DNA of 64,000 nt from Ilyobacter_A sp963675185 (GTDB taxonomy: Bacteria > Fusobacteriota > Fusobacteriia > Fusobacteriales > Fusobacteriaceae): assembly GCA_963675185.2 (NCBI GenBank), contig CAXXOH010000003.1, positions 1,178,001 through 1,242,000 on the forward strand, written 5' to 3'. The translations under genes and the position numbers were made by a program. Position 1 is the first letter of the stretch. Each line of letters opens with the position of its first letter. Below the pieces are notes generated by a model that did no database searches, was not told the origin of the DNA, and saw only the letters and a program-made list of their open reading frames with translations. Shown piece after piece: positions 25,056 through 39,500 of the stretch.

Positions 25056-27665
25056 GTGAGAGACTATACTTTCAAGGAGATAGAAGCCAAGTGGCAGAAA
25101 AAGTGGAAGGAAGAAAATATTTTTAAGACACCTGAGAAGCAGGAGGGTAAAGATAATTATTATGTTTTAGAGATGTTTGCCTACCCGTCCGGAAAACTCC
25201 ATATGGGACACGTTAGAAACTATACAATAGGAGATGTAATTGCAAGATACAAAAAAATGAAGGGATACAATGTTTTACATCCTTTTGGCTGGGATTCTTT
25301 TGGACTTCCTGCGGAAAATGCGGCCATTCAAAATGGAGCTCATCCAGCAAAATGGACTCAATCAAATATAGAAAACATGAAGGAACAGCTAAACCTTTTG
25401 GGGATATCTTACGATTGGGACAGGGAGATCTGGACCTATAGAGAAGACTATTATAAATGGAATCAGTGGATATTTAAAAAAATGTACGAGAAGGGTATTG
25501 TTTACAGAAAAAAATCTACAGTAAACTGGTGCCCTAAATGTGATACAGTGCTGGCAAATGAACAGGTGGAAAATGGAAAGTGCTGGAGGCACGGCGATAC
25601 CGATGTAATACAAAAAGATTTGACGCAGTGGTTTTTCAAAATAACAGATTACGCAGATGAGCTTTTAAGCGGCCACGAGGAACTAAAAGATGGATGGCCT
25701 GAAAAGGTGCTTGCAATGCAGAAAAACTGGATAGGTAAGTCTTACGGGACTGAGATAGACTTTGTATTAGATGGAACGGATACTAAAATACCGGTTTTTA
25801 CGACCAGAGTAGACACACTTTTTGGGGTTACCTATGCTGTCTTGGCACCGGAACACCCTTTAGTAGATGAGATTTTGACAGACAATCCTTCTATAAAGAC
25901 AGAAATTGAAAAAATGAAAAATGCCGACGTAATTGAAAGGTCAGCGGAAGGTAAGGAGAAAAACGGGGTATTTACAGGGAAACACGTAATAAATCCTGTA
26001 AATGGCAGCAAGGTACCGCTTTGGATAGGAGATTATGTACTTATGAACTACGGGACAGGGGCTGTTATGGCTGTTCCGGCTCACGATGAGAGGGATTTTG
26101 CTTTTGCAAAAAAATATGACTTGCCAATAGTTCCGGTTATATTCCCAGTTGACAAGAAGACAAAAGAGATTGAAGACTTGGATGCCTCTACAATGGAAAA
26201 CGCCTATACCGGACAGGGGATACTTAAAAATTCAGGAAACTTTGATGGCACTCCTAATAAAAAAGCGCTGACTTCAATAGCTGAATATTTGGAAGAAAAC
26301 GGTCTGGGTAGCAGGACTGCAAAATATAGATTGAAAGACTGGGGAGTAAGCAGGCAAAGATATTGGGGGACTCCTATACCAGCCCTTTATTGCGAGGAAT
26401 GCGGGATTGTAATGGAAAAAGATGAAAACCTACCTGTGAAACTTCCTACGGATATAGAGTTTACTGGGAAAGGGAACCCTCTAGAAACTTCGGATGAGTT
26501 TAAAAATGCCGTTTGTCCTAAGTGTGGAGGTAAAGCCAAAAGAGAAACCGACACGATGGATACCTTTGTGGACTCGTCTTGGTATTATTTGAGATACTGC
26601 GATCCTAAAAACGATAAGCTGCCTTTTGATGGCGAGATAGCAAACTCGTGGTCACCTGTGGACCAATACATAGGCGGGGTAGAGCATGCTGTTATGCACC
26701 TGCTATACTCTAGATTTTTCCATAAAGTATTGAGGGATTTAGGGCTTATATCTACCGATGAGCCGTTCAAAAGGTTGCTTACTCAAGGGATGGTGTTAGG
26801 ACCTTCATATCATTCAAAAAAAGAGAGTAAATACCTTTATGCCAATGAAGTTGAGTTTAAAAACGGGAGCTCATACTCTAAGGAAACTGGCGAAGAACTG
26901 AGCGTAAAAATTGAAAAGATGTCTAAGTCGAAAAATAACGGGGTAGACCCAGTTCACATAATAGAAAACTACGGTGCCGATACAGCCAGGTTGTTTACTA
27001 TGTTTGCTGCACCTCCTGAAAGAGAACTTGAATGGAATGAAAACGGTCTTGCGGGATCTTTTAGGTTCCTGAACAAGGTATGGAGAATGGTAACCGAGAA
27101 CAAACAGTTTTTCGAGAATGGGAAAGTGGACCTGTTCAAACTTACAAAAGGGGATAAGGCTGTTGTGAGAAAACTTCACCAAACCATAAAGAAGGTGACA
27201 GAAGCTATAGAAGATGATTACCATTTTAATACATCCATAGCTGCAGTAATGGAGCTTTTAAATGAACTTCAGGATTATAAGACAAATACTTTGGATAAAG
27301 ACGAGCTTAGCCCAGAATCTAAAAAAGTATTTACAGAAGTTTTAAGCAATATAGTAGTGCTCTTGTCTCCGTTCGCTCCTCACGTATGTGACGAACTTTG
27401 GGAAGAGCTAGGAAAGGCAGGATATCTTTTTGATGTTTCTTGGCCTGAATATGTTGAGGAACTTACTGTGGCAGACGAAATTCAGATAGCTGTACAGGTA
27501 AATGGGAAACTTAGAGCTACTATAGATGTAGATAGAAGTATAAGCAAGCAGGATTTGGAAAAATTAGCTTTGGATAGTGAAAATGTAAAAAAACATATTG
27601 AAGACAAGCAGGTAGTAAAAGTAATCGTAGTACCTGGGAAAATAGTTAATATAGTTGTAAAATAA
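25056..27665 (+). CDS. leuS: Leucyl-tRNA synthetase
   Basis: This class I synthetase charges tRNA-Leu. The 869-residue protein has the HIGH box as HMGH in PSGKLHMGHVRNYTIGD. A zinc-binding insert has CPKCDTVLANEQV, the editing domain has FTTRVDTLFGVTY and YGTGAVMAVPAHDERD, and a second cysteine knuckle region has CEECGIVM and CPKCGGKA. The KMSKS box is KMSKSKNNGV, followed by the C-terminal tRNA-binding domain. The in-frame GTG at 25047 lies within the AAGGGAG ribosome-binding site, so I prefer GTG at 25056. In Firmicutes rlmB-sigH leads straight to rpmG-secE; here leuS and an rRNA operon lie between. Confidence 0.97.
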   Translation: MRDYTFKEIEAKWQKKWKEENIFKTPEKQEGKDNYYVLEMFAYPSGKLHMGHVRNYTIGDVIARYKKMKGYNVLHPFGWDSFGLPAENAAIQNGAHPAKWTQSNIENMKEQLNLLGISYDWDREIWTYREDYYKWNQWIFKKMYEKGIVYRKKSTVNWCPKCDTVLANEQVENGKCWRHGDTDVIQKDLTQWFFKITDYADELLSGHEELKDGWPEKVLAMQKNWIGKSYGTEIDFVLDGTDTKIPVFTTRVDTLFGVTYAVLAPEHPLVDEILTDNPSIKTEIEKMKNADVIERSAEGKEKNGVFTGKHVINPVNGSKVPLWIGDYVLMNYGTGAVMAVPAHDERDFAFAKKYDLPIVPVIFPVDKKTKEIEDLDASTMENAYTGQGILKNSGNFDGTPNKKALTSIAEYLEENGLGSRTAKYRLKDWGVSRQRYWGTPIPALYCEECGIVMEKDENLPVKLPTDIEFTGKGNPLETSDEFKNAVCPKCGGKAKRETDTMDTFVDSSWYYLRYCDPKNDKLPFDGEIANSWSPVDQYIGGVEHAVMHLLYSRFFHKVLRDLGLISTDEPFKRLLTQGMVLGPSYHSKKESKYLYANEVEFKNGSSYSKETGEELSVKIEKMSKSKNNGVDPVHIIENYGADTARLFTMFAAPPERELEWNENGLAGSFRFLNKVWRMVTENKQFFENGKVDLFKLTKGDKAVVRKLHQTIKKVTEAIEDDYHFNTSIAAVMELLNELQDYKTNTLDKDELSPESKKVFTEVLSNIVVLLSPFAPHVCDELWEELGKAGYLFDVSWPEYVEELTVADEIQIAVQVNGKLRATIDVDRSISKQDLEKLALDSENVKKHIEDKQVVKVIVVPGKIVNIVVK

Positions 27666-27667
27666 AA

Positions 27668-27693
27668 AAAGCCTGCTCATTTGAGCAGGCTTT
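27668..27693. terminator. Terminator hairpin after leuS
   Basis: AAAGCCTGCTCA (27668-27679) pairs perfectly with TGAGCAGGCTTT (27682-27693) around a TT loop. The tail on the plus strand is TTT then A-rich, so its strength is uncertain. Confidence 0.75.
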
Positions 27694-27714
27694 AAAAAAA
27701 ATATAAAAAACTTG

Positions 27715-27743
27715 TTGACAAAGAGCTGTACCTGTGATAATAT
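27715..27743 (+). promoter_or_regulatory. Promoter of rRNA operon 1
   Basis: Consensus TTGACA (27715-27720), a 17-base spacer and TAATAT (27738-27743). The transcript would begin near a small hairpin (CCCTGT 27747-27752 with ACAGGG 27761-27766). Confidence 0.88.
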
Positions 27744-27857
27744 TATCCCTGTGCCTCAGAACAGGGCGCAGTAAAAAACAAGGACATTGAGAACTAAATA
27801 GAGAAAGTTAAGCGCCAAAGATTATGGTGAATACCTCGTTAAGAGGATAGAATATAT

Positions 27858-29378
<1,521 letters not shown>

Positions 29379-29527
29379 AAGGAGATAAAAGCTTACTTTC
29401 TCTATTTTGTTGTGATGTTCTTCGATAGAGGTGCTCTAGGGCGCCTATTTAATTGAAAAATATTACATTAGGACATTGAAAACTGTATAGTAGATAAAAA
29501 AAGAGTTAGACTGAAAAGTCTGTTTTA

Positions 29528-32462
<2,935 letters not shown>

Positions 32463-32527
32463 GAAACAAATCTTTCTACTATACAGTTTTGAGTGTTCTA
32501 AGACACGAAAAGAATAAGTAAACCATA

Positions 32528-32645
32528 GCTTGGTGAAGATAGCTAAGGGGGTACACCTGGTCACATACCGAACCCAGAAGTTAAGCCCTTAAACGCCGAA
32601 AGTACTCGGGTGGCAACGCCCCGGAAGGATAGGTATTCGCCAAGC
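32528..32645 (+). rRNA. rrf: 5S ribosomal RNA, operon 1
   Basis: 118 bases whose ends pair (GCTTGGTGAA with TTCGCCAAGC). The conserved loop CCGAACCCAGAAGTTAAGC is present. A run of six T residues directly follows the terminal stem and probably ends transcription of the operon. Confidence 0.95.
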
Positions 32646-32706
32646 TTTTTTATACTGAAAAAGAAAAGACGTCTAAAACACCAGGAAAAAACTTTATAAA
32701 ATTCCC

Positions 32707-32735
32707 TTGACAAAGTATTGGAAATATGATAAGAT
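32707..32735 (+). promoter_or_regulatory. Promoter of rpmG-trnW-secE-nusG
   Basis: Consensus TTGACA (32707-32712), a 17-base spacer and TAAGAT (32730-32735). A leader of about 100 bases follows. In it CGTCTT (32742-32747) can pair with GAGACG (32763-32768) or with AGACG (32820-32824), and a GGGAGG (32795-32800) is not followed by a start codon. Confidence 0.85.
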
Positions 32736-32843
32736 TACTTTCGTCTTGATGAGCGGATTATTGAGACGCTTGTACCACATCTTAAATTAGATATGGGAGG
32801 AAAATAACGTATTCCGTTTAGACGAGTGGAGGTGTAGATATTA

Positions 32844-32996
32844 ATGAGAGTAAATGTCTTATTAGAGTGTACTGAATGTAAAAGAAGAAACTACAGTACT
32901 AACAAAAACAAAAAAAACACAACTGAAAGATTAGAAATGAACAAATACTGCAAATGGGATAAAAAAGTAACTCTTCACAAAGAAACTAAAAAATAG
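32844..32996 (+). CDS. rpmG: 50S ribosomal protein L33
   Basis: A 50-residue ribosomal protein of the large subunit, too short for standard open-frame listing but clear from its sequence: MRVNVLLECTECKRRNYST, then TTERLEMNKYCKWDKKVTLHKETKK. The first CxxC pair of the zinc-binding form is kept. The second pair is broken: CKWD has Asp where zinc-binding L33 proteins have Cys. It starts with ATG after GTGGAGGTG and is followed by tRNA-Trp and secE, the usual order. Confidence 0.95.
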   Translation: MRVNVLLECTECKRRNYSTNKNKKNTTERLEMNKYCKWDKKVTLHKETKK

Positions 32997-33039
32997 TACT
33001 ATATGAAGTTTAGAACAGTTTAAATAACTTACTACGTGC

Positions 33040-33115
33040 AGGTCAATGGCTCAATTGGTAGAGCATCGGTCTCCAAAACCGAGGGTTGGGGGTTCGAGTC
33101 CCTCTTGACCTGCCA
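33040..33115 (+). tRNA. trnW: tRNA-Trp (anticodon CCA)
   Basis: 76 bases with CCA encoded. Acceptor stem AGGTCAA with TTGACCT, discriminator G, D stem GCTC with GAGC, anticodon stem TCGGT with ACCGA around CTCCAAA (anticodon CCA), and T arm with TTCGAGT. tRNA-Trp upstream of secE is a conserved arrangement in many bacteria. Confidence 0.97.
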
Positions 33116-33150
33116 TTTTTTTATATAGGCGAAAGCTAGGTGGTTGGTGA

Positions 33151-33339
33151 ATGAGACAAAATTTTTTAGAAGAAATAAAAGGTGAGTACAAAAAAGTTTC
33201 TTGGCCGAATAAACAGGAAGTTTTGAACGCTACCTTTTTGGTCGCTGCTCTTAGTATTGTGCTAAGTGTATATCTAGGGTTGTTTGACTTGTTGTTCTCG
33301 AAGTTTCTGGACTTAGTTATTGCCTTTTTTGGAGGATAA
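33151..33339 (+). CDS. secE: Preprotein translocase subunit SecE
   Basis: A 62-residue inner-membrane subunit of the SecYEG channel. The amphipathic segment FLEEIKGEYKKVSWPNKQEVLNAT contains the conserved KKVxWP motif. A single transmembrane helix follows (about residues 29-57). The short, one-helix form is usual outside the enterobacteria. It lies 35 bases after tRNA-Trp and 3 bases before nusG. Confidence 0.96.
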   Translation: MRQNFLEEIKGEYKKVSWPNKQEVLNATFLVAALSIVLSVYLGLFDLLFSKFLDLVIAFFGG

Positions 33340-33342
33340 TAA

Positions 33343-33939
33343 ATGGAAAAACAACTAGAAAAAAGATGGTACATAATTCATACATATTCTGGGTACGAAA
33401 AGAAAGTTAAAGCTGACCTTGAAAAAAGAATAGAAAGCTTGAATCTGGAGGATAGGGTTTTTAGAATCGTAGTCCCTGAAGAGGAAAGTGTAGAAATGAG
33501 AAGAGGTAAAAAGAAAACAGTTTCTAGAAAACTGTTTCCAGGGTATGTCATGGTTGAGATGCTGGTGGAAAAAGAAGAAAGTAATGAAGGCATAGGATTT
33601 AGAGTAGATTCAGAGGCTTGGTACGTTATAAGAAACACAAATGGAGTAACAGGTTTCGTAGGAGTTGGATCTGAACCTACGCCGTTAGAGGACTCGGAGG
33701 TTCGTTCCCTTTTCAGAAAGATAGGGCTTGAAACAGGAGGAGAGGGAGAAAAGGAGCTCAAAATCGAGCTGGATTTCAAAGAAGGTGACCTTGTGGAGCT
33801 GCTAGAAGGTGGTTTTGCAGGCAACACAGGTAAGGTTTCGGAAATAGATCATGAGCATAAAAAAGTTAAGGTCATGTTAGAAATGTTCGGAAGAATGACT
33901 CCTGTGGAGGTAAGCTTTGATGGAGTTAAAAAAGCTTAG
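33343..33939 (+). CDS. nusG: Transcription termination/antitermination factor NusG
   Basis: NusG binds RNA polymerase and links it to Rho or the ribosome. The 198-residue protein has the NGN domain (RWYIIHTYSGYEKKVKADLE, LFPGYVMVEM, VIRNTNGVTGFVG). The C-terminal KOW domain follows (FKEGDLVELLEGGFAGNTGKV). GGAGGATAATAA precedes the ATG. Position between secE and rplK is the universal one. Confidence 0.98.
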   Translation: MEKQLEKRWYIIHTYSGYEKKVKADLEKRIESLNLEDRVFRIVVPEEESVEMRRGKKKTVSRKLFPGYVMVEMLVEKEESNEGIGFRVDSEAWYVIRNTNGVTGFVGVGSEPTPLEDSEVRSLFRKIGLETGGEGEKELKIELDFKEGDLVELLEGGFAGNTGKVSEIDHEHKKVKVMLEMFGRMTPVEVSFDGVKKA

Positions 33940-34006
33940 GTTTTCTTCTTGAAGTGGGAGATTTTAATCATTATAACCACAAATTTACGGAGGTGTAACT
34001 TAAAAA

Positions 34007-34432
34007 ATGGCAAAAGAAGTAATCGGAAAAATTAAATTACAATTACCAGCAGGGAAGGCTAATCCAGCACCGCCAGTAGGGCCAGCGCTTGGACAACACG
34101 GGGTTAACATCATGGAATTCTGTAAGGCTTTCAATGCAAAAACTCAAGATAAAGCTGGATGGATAATACCAGTTGAAATATCTGTTTACAACGACAGAAG
34201 CTTCACGTTTATCCTTAAAACTCCACCTGCATCAGATCTACTTAAAAAAGCTGCAGGAATCAAATCAGGAGCGGCTAACTCTAAAAAAGAGGTTGCTGGA
34301 AAAGTAACAACTGCTCAATTAAGAGAATTGGCTGAAACAAAAATGCCGGATCTTAATGCTGCTTCAGTAGAAGCTGCAATGAACATAATTGCAGGTTCAG
34401 CAAGAAGTATGGGTATAAAAATAACTGACTAA
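34007..34432 (+). CDS. rplK: 50S ribosomal protein L11
   Basis: A 141-residue ribosomal protein of the GTPase-associated centre. Signatures are GKIKLQLPAGKANPAPPVGP with ALGQHGVNIMEFCKAFN, and a C-terminal domain that binds 23S rRNA near KMPDLNAASVEAAMNIIAGSARSMG. It is preceded by ACGGAGGTG. The thiostrepton-site prolines are present. Confidence 0.98.
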   Translation: MAKEVIGKIKLQLPAGKANPAPPVGPALGQHGVNIMEFCKAFNAKTQDKAGWIIPVEISVYNDRSFTFILKTPPASDLLKKAAGIKSGAANSKKEVAGKVTTAQLRELAETKMPDLNAASVEAAMNIIAGSARSMGIKITD

Positions 34433-34531
34433 TTAATATTAGATGAAGATGTGTGCACTGTTATTTCGGAGTACGGAAATTAGTGGTAGGAAAAATAATC
34501 CGCTTAACCACAAAAGGAGGATAGCAGAATA

Positions 34532-35242
34532 ATGGCGAAAAAAAGAGGTAAAAAGTATTTAGAAATAGCTAAACTAGTTGAAACTGGAAAATTATATACA
34601 GTACAAGAAGCGCTAGAATTAGTTAAGAAAACAAGAACAGCTAAATTCGTTGAGACTGTAGAGGTAGCGTTGAAATTGGGAGTAGATCCTAGACATGCTG
34701 ACCAACAAGTGAGAGGTACTGTTGTGCTTCCTCATGGAACAGGTAAAAACGTAAGAATATTAGCGATAACTCAAGGTGAAAACATCGAGAAAGCTTTAGA
34801 AGCTGGAGCTGACTATGCTGGTGCAGAAGAGTACATCGCAAAAATCCAAGGTGGATGGTTTGATTTCGACGTAGTTATAGCTACTCCTGACATGATGCCT
34901 AAACTTGGTAAACTTGGTAAAATATTAGGAACTAAAGGTTTGATGCCTAACCCTAAATCGGGAACAGTTACTGCAGACATCGCTCAAGCCGTATCTGAGT
35001 TCAAAAGAGGTAAGTTGGCTTTCAGAGTAGATAAATTAGGATCTATTCACGTTCCGGTTGGAAAAGTTGATTTTGAAGATGCTAAATTAGAAGAAAACTT
35101 CAAAGCTTTCTTGGCTGAGATAGTAAAATTGAAACCATCTGCATCAAAAGGTCAATACCTAAGAACAGTTGCGATTTCACTAACTATGGGGCCAGGAGTT
35201 AAGATGGACCCAATCTTAGTTAACAAATATTTAGAAGCATAG
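34532..35242 (+). CDS. rplA: 50S ribosomal protein L1
   Basis: A 236-residue protein of the L1 stalk that also represses its own operon in many bacteria. Visible signatures are RGTVVLPHGTGK, IATPDMMPKLGKLGKILG and KGLMPNPKSGTVT. It is separated from rplK by 99 bases with no clear terminator, and an AAAGGAGGA site precedes the ATG. Confidence 0.98.
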   Translation: MAKKRGKKYLEIAKLVETGKLYTVQEALELVKKTRTAKFVETVEVALKLGVDPRHADQQVRGTVVLPHGTGKNVRILAITQGENIEKALEAGADYAGAEEYIAKIQGGWFDFDVVIATPDMMPKLGKLGKILGTKGLMPNPKSGTVTADIAQAVSEFKRGKLAFRVDKLGSIHVPVGKVDFEDAKLEENFKAFLAEIVKLKPSASKGQYLRTVAISLTMGPGVKMDPILVNKYLEA

Positions 35243-35264
35243 TTTACAACATAATATAATTAAT

Positions 35265-35390
35265 AGAACCAAAGACAGTAGGTGGCGTAGTCCTTAAATA
35301 TCCTACCGAGGTTTATGTGTAGAGTGTAGCGCAAAACCTCACTTGATATACAATACCTCCGTCTTTGTCTTTGGAACGGAGGTTTATTTT
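35265..35390 (+). promoter_or_regulatory. Ribosomal protein L10 leader with attenuator
   Basis: The rplA-rplJ gap holds the known L10-leader RNA pattern, with paired segments AGTAGGTGG and CCTACC. An attenuator-type stem ACCTCCGT (35355-35362) with ACGGAGGT (35376-35383) and a T-rich tail follows. By analogy with Firmicutes, the L10-L12 complex binds here and limits rplJ-rplL expression. Confidence 0.85.
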
Positions 35391-35415
35391 TGAATTAAGA
35401 GGAGGTGAATAGGGA

Positions 35416-35910
35416 ATGGCAACTGAAGTTAAAAAGCAGGTCGTAGCTGAATTAGTAGAAAAAATTAAAAAAGCAGAATCTATCGTTTTGGTTGATTATA
35501 AAGGACTGAAAGTAAACGAAGAAACTGATCTAAGAAAGCAAATGAGAGAAGCTGGAGCAGAATACATTGTTGCTAAAAACAGACTATTCAACATTGCTTT
35601 GAAAGAAGCAGGAGTTGAAGATTCTTTTGACGATGTTTTAGAAGGAACAACTTCATTCGCGTTTGGATATGGCGATGCCGTAGCACCTGCTAAGGTAGCT
35701 TACGAATTCGGAAAAAATAAAAAAGTATTTAACATTAAAGCTGGATGTCTTGCTGGTAAAAGAGTCGACGCAGCAGAAGTTGAAGCATTGGCAAAACTAC
35801 CATCAAGAGAACAACTACTTTCTATGGTGTTAAATGGTATGTTAGGACCAATAAGAAAACTTGCATACGGTCTTGTAGCTATAGCTGACAAACAAGAGGC
35901 AGCTGAATAA
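35416..35910 (+). CDS. rplJ: 50S ribosomal protein L10
   Basis: A 164-residue protein forming the base of the L7/L12 stalk. The N-terminal rRNA-binding domain shows VDYKGLKVNEETDLRKQMREAGAEYIVAKN. The C-terminal helix (about residues 135-160, MVLNGMLGPIRKLAYGLVAI) binds L7/L12 dimers. It follows the L10 leader, with an AGAGGAGGTG ribosome-binding site. Confidence 0.98.
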   Translation: MATEVKKQVVAELVEKIKKAESIVLVDYKGLKVNEETDLRKQMREAGAEYIVAKNRLFNIALKEAGVEDSFDDVLEGTTSFAFGYGDAVAPAKVAYEFGKNKKVFNIKAGCLAGKRVDAAEVEALAKLPSREQLLSMVLNGMLGPIRKLAYGLVAIADKQEAAE

Positions 35911-35961
35911 TTAAAAATAAAATCTGATTTTAGAAAAAGAAAAATTAAGGAGGAAAAACTA

Positions 35962-36327
35962 ATGGCATTCAATAAAGAACAATTTATAGCTGACTTAGAA
36001 GCTATGTCAGTATTAGAACTTAAAGAGTTAGTATCAACATTAGAAGATCACTTTGGAGTAACTGCAGCAGCACCTGTAGCGGTAGCAGCAGCAGAAGCTG
36101 GAGCAGCAGCAGAAGAACAAACAGAATTCAACGTAATCCTAATAAGCGGTGGAGCTAAGAAAATAGCTGTAATCAAAGAAGTAAGAGCTATCACTGGATT
36201 AGGACTAAAAGAAGCTAAAGACCTAGTAGACAACGGTGGAGCTATAAAAGAAGGAGCTTCTAAAGAAGAAGCTGAAGCGATCAAAGCTAAATTAACTGAA
36301 GCTGGAGCTGAAGTAGAAGTTAAGTAA
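35962..36327 (+). CDS. rplL: 50S ribosomal protein L7/L12
   Basis: A 121-residue stalk protein that recruits translation GTPases. It has an N-terminal dimerisation domain (about 1-32), an Ala-rich hinge (AAAPVAVAAAEAGAAAEE) and the C-terminal factor-binding domain with KKIAVIKEVRAITGLGLKEAK. AAGGAGGA precedes the ATG. A hairpin between it and rpoB probably attenuates readthrough. Confidence 0.98.
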   Translation: MAFNKEQFIADLEAMSVLELKELVSTLEDHFGVTAAAPVAVAAAEAGAAAEEQTEFNVILISGGAKKIAVIKEVRAITGLGLKEAKDLVDNGGAIKEGASKEEAEAIKAKLTEAGAEVEVK

Positions 36328-36352
36328 TTGAATAAATTGCTTTAAAGAGTAG

Positions 36353-36377
36353 AGGCACTCTTTGGGAGTGCCTTTTT
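36353..36377 (+). terminator. rplL-rpoB attenuator
   Basis: AGGCACTC (36353-36360) pairs with GAGTGCCT (36366-36373), followed by TTTT. By analogy with other bacteria it should stop part of the transcription before rpoB. The next 150 bases are A/T-rich and hold no promoter I can place with confidence. Confidence 0.85.
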
Positions 36378-36532
36378 ACTCATTCTAAAAATAGAATTAA
36401 AAATTTCTAACAAAACAAACAAGGTTTATAAATGTTAAAATGATTTTAGCATTGATGATTGATGATTGGTATATTCTTTGGATCAATATATCAGCTGTTA
36501 ATCATTAATGAAATAATGAGGGGTGTGAAGTA

Positions 36533-39500
36533 ATGGGGAAACTTATTGAAAGATTAAGTTTTGGGAGAATTCAGGAAAGAGGTACTATGCCTCATTTTTT
36601 AGAATTCCAACTGAACTCTTACGAAGACTTTTTACAGGTGAAAAGGGTTCCTACAGATAGGGAGATCAACGGTCTACAGCAGGCTTTTGGAGAAACATTC
36701 CCTATAGAATCATCTGGAGGAGATGTTAGGCTAGAATATTTATGGTATGAACTTCATGAAAGTGAACCTCCTTTAAACGATGAATTAGAGTGTAAAAAAA
36801 GGGGTAAAACTTACTCAGCATCTCTTAAAGTAAGGTTAAGATTGGTTAACAAGAAAAGCGGTAACGAGATTCAAGAGTCATTGGTTTACTTCGGAGAGAT
36901 CCCGTTGATGACAGAAAGAGGGACTTTCATAATAAACGGTGCAGAGAGGGTAGTGGTATCTCAGCTACACAGATCTCCTGGGGTTTCTTTTAACAAAGAG
37001 GTCAACATACAAACAGGAAAAGACTTGTTTACTGGAAAAATCATTCCTTACAAAGGGACATGGCTAGAGTTTGAAACAGATAAGAACGACTTCTTAAACG
37101 TAAAAATTGACAGGAAGAAAAAAGTTCTTGCAAGTGTATTCTTAAAAGCGGTTGAATTTTTTGAGACAAATAGAGAGATAATGGAGGAGTTTTTTGAATC
37201 CAAAGAGCTAGGTCTTTCTAAGTATTATGAGAAGTACAATGATAAAAATGAGCTTTTAACCGTTATAAGGACAAAACTAGAGGGAAGTTTTTTAAAAGAG
37301 GATATAATGGACCTCGAAACTGGGGAAATACTTGCAGAGGCTGAAGAAGTTATAAGTGAACAGCTTGTAGAAAGCATCTTAGAAATGAAAATAGAGCAGA
37401 TTTCTTATTGGGAAGTGAAGCCGGAAGATCAAATTTTGGCTAACGCATTGATAAACGATACTACTTCAAGTTCAGCAGAAGCTGTGATGGAGGTATTTAA
37501 AAAACTTAGGCCAGGAGACCTAGTAACGGTGGACAGTGCTAGATCGCTTATTAGGCAGATGTTTTTTAACCCTCAAAGGTACGACTTAGCTCCTGTTGGA
37601 AGATACAAGATGAATAAGAGATTGAAGCTGAACCTTCCAGAAGAAGAAGTACAGCTTACAAAAGACGATGTAGTTGCTACAGTTAAGTATGTAAAGAAAC
37701 TGTACAACGGCGAAGGACATACAGATGACATAGACAACCTTTCTAATAGAAGGGTTAGAGGTGTCGGAGAGCTACTGCTTATGCAAATCAAAAGTGGACT
37801 TGCTAAGATGGGGAAAATGGTAAAAGAAAAAATGACAATCCAGGACATCACAAGCTTGACACCGCAGTCGCTTTTAAACACGAGGCCTTTAAATGCACTT
37901 ATACTAGACTTTTTTGGAAGTGGACAGCTGTCTCAATTCATGGACCAGTCAAACCCGCTTGCGGAACTTACTCACAAGAGGAGAATATCTGCACTTGGAC
38001 CAGGAGGACTTTCTAGAGAAAGGGCTGGATTCGAGGTTCGTGACGTACATGATTCGCACTATGGAAGAATATGTCCTATAGAGACTCCAGAGGGACCAAA
38101 CATTGGTCTAATAGGGTCACTAGCTACCTACGCAAAAGTAAATAAATACGGATTTATAGAAACTCCATATATAAAAGTAAAAGATGGTTTTGTAGACTTT
38201 GAAAACATAGAGTACCTTGCAGCTGATGATGAAGACGGGCTATTTATAGCACAGGCCGACAGTAAAATAGATGAGAATGGGACGTTTATCGGCGATGTAG
38301 TTTGTAGATTTGGGCACGACATAGTACATATTCCTGGTGAAAGGGTAGACTATCTAGATGTTTCGCCAAAGCAGGTTGTATCAGTATCGGCAGCTTTAAT
38401 ACCGTTCTTAGAGCACGATGATGCGAACCGTGCACTGATGGGATCAAACATGCAACGTCAAGCAGTACCTCTATTAAAAGCGGAGGCCCCTTTCGTAGGG
38501 ACTGGAATGGAGAGGAAGGTGGCTGTAGATTCTGGTGCGGTAATCACAACTAAAGTAAGCGGTACAGTTACAGTTGTAGATGCTAGTAAAATAGTGGTAG
38601 AAGACGAGAACGGAAAGCAGCATGTGAACAGGCTACTAAATTTTGAGAGATCCAACCAAGCTATGTGCCTACATCAAAAACCTCTTGTTGATCTAGGGCA
38701 AAAAGTCAAGGTAGGAGATATCCTTGCCGACGGACCGGGAACAAAAGGCGGAGACCTTGCTCTTGGAAGAAATATATTAATGGCTTTCATGCCTTGGGAA
38801 GGTTATAACTTCGAGGATGCGATTTTGATTTCTGACAGGCTTAGAAAGGACGACGTGTTCACTTCTATACATATCGAGGAATATGAAATCGAAGCTAGGT
38901 CTACGAAACTTGGAGACGAAGAGATAACAAGAGAGATACCGAATGTAAGCGAGGAAGCGTTAAGAAACCTAGACGACAAAGGTATAATAAGAATAGGTGC
39001 TGAGGTAAATGCTGGGGACATCCTTGTTGGTAAAACAACACCTAAAGGAGAAACAGAACCGCCTGCAGAAGAAAAGCTTTTAAGGGCAATATTTGGTGAA
39101 AAAGCAAGAGATGTAAGGGATACATCACTTAGAATGCCTCATGGTTCAAAAGGGACTATAGTTGAAGTTCTGGAGCTTTCCAGAGAAAATGGTGATGAAC
39201 TAAAAGCTGGGGTAAATAAAACCATAAGAATATATGTGGCTGAAAAAAGAAAGATAACAGTTGGGGATAAAATGTCAGGACGTCACGGAAACAAAGGGGT
39301 AGTTTCAAGGGTATTACCTTCAGAAGACATGCCTTTCTTAGAAGACGGTACGCCACTTGACATAGTTATAAACCCATTAGGGGTACCTTCGCGTATGAAC
39401 ATCGGACAGGTACTTGAAGTACACTTAGGACTTGCTATTGGGGATTTAGACGGTGGAACTTATATAGCTACACCTGTATTCGACGGAGCCTCGGAAGAAC

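Noticed and set aside
29379..29527. tRNA genes in the 16S-23S spacer
   Set aside because: No cloverleaf or TTCGA-type T arm is found; the spacer holds only processing stems.
33051..33374. Minus-strand frame of 107 codons across tRNA-Trp and secE
   Set aside because: It overlaps a tRNA and a conserved gene, and has no family signature.
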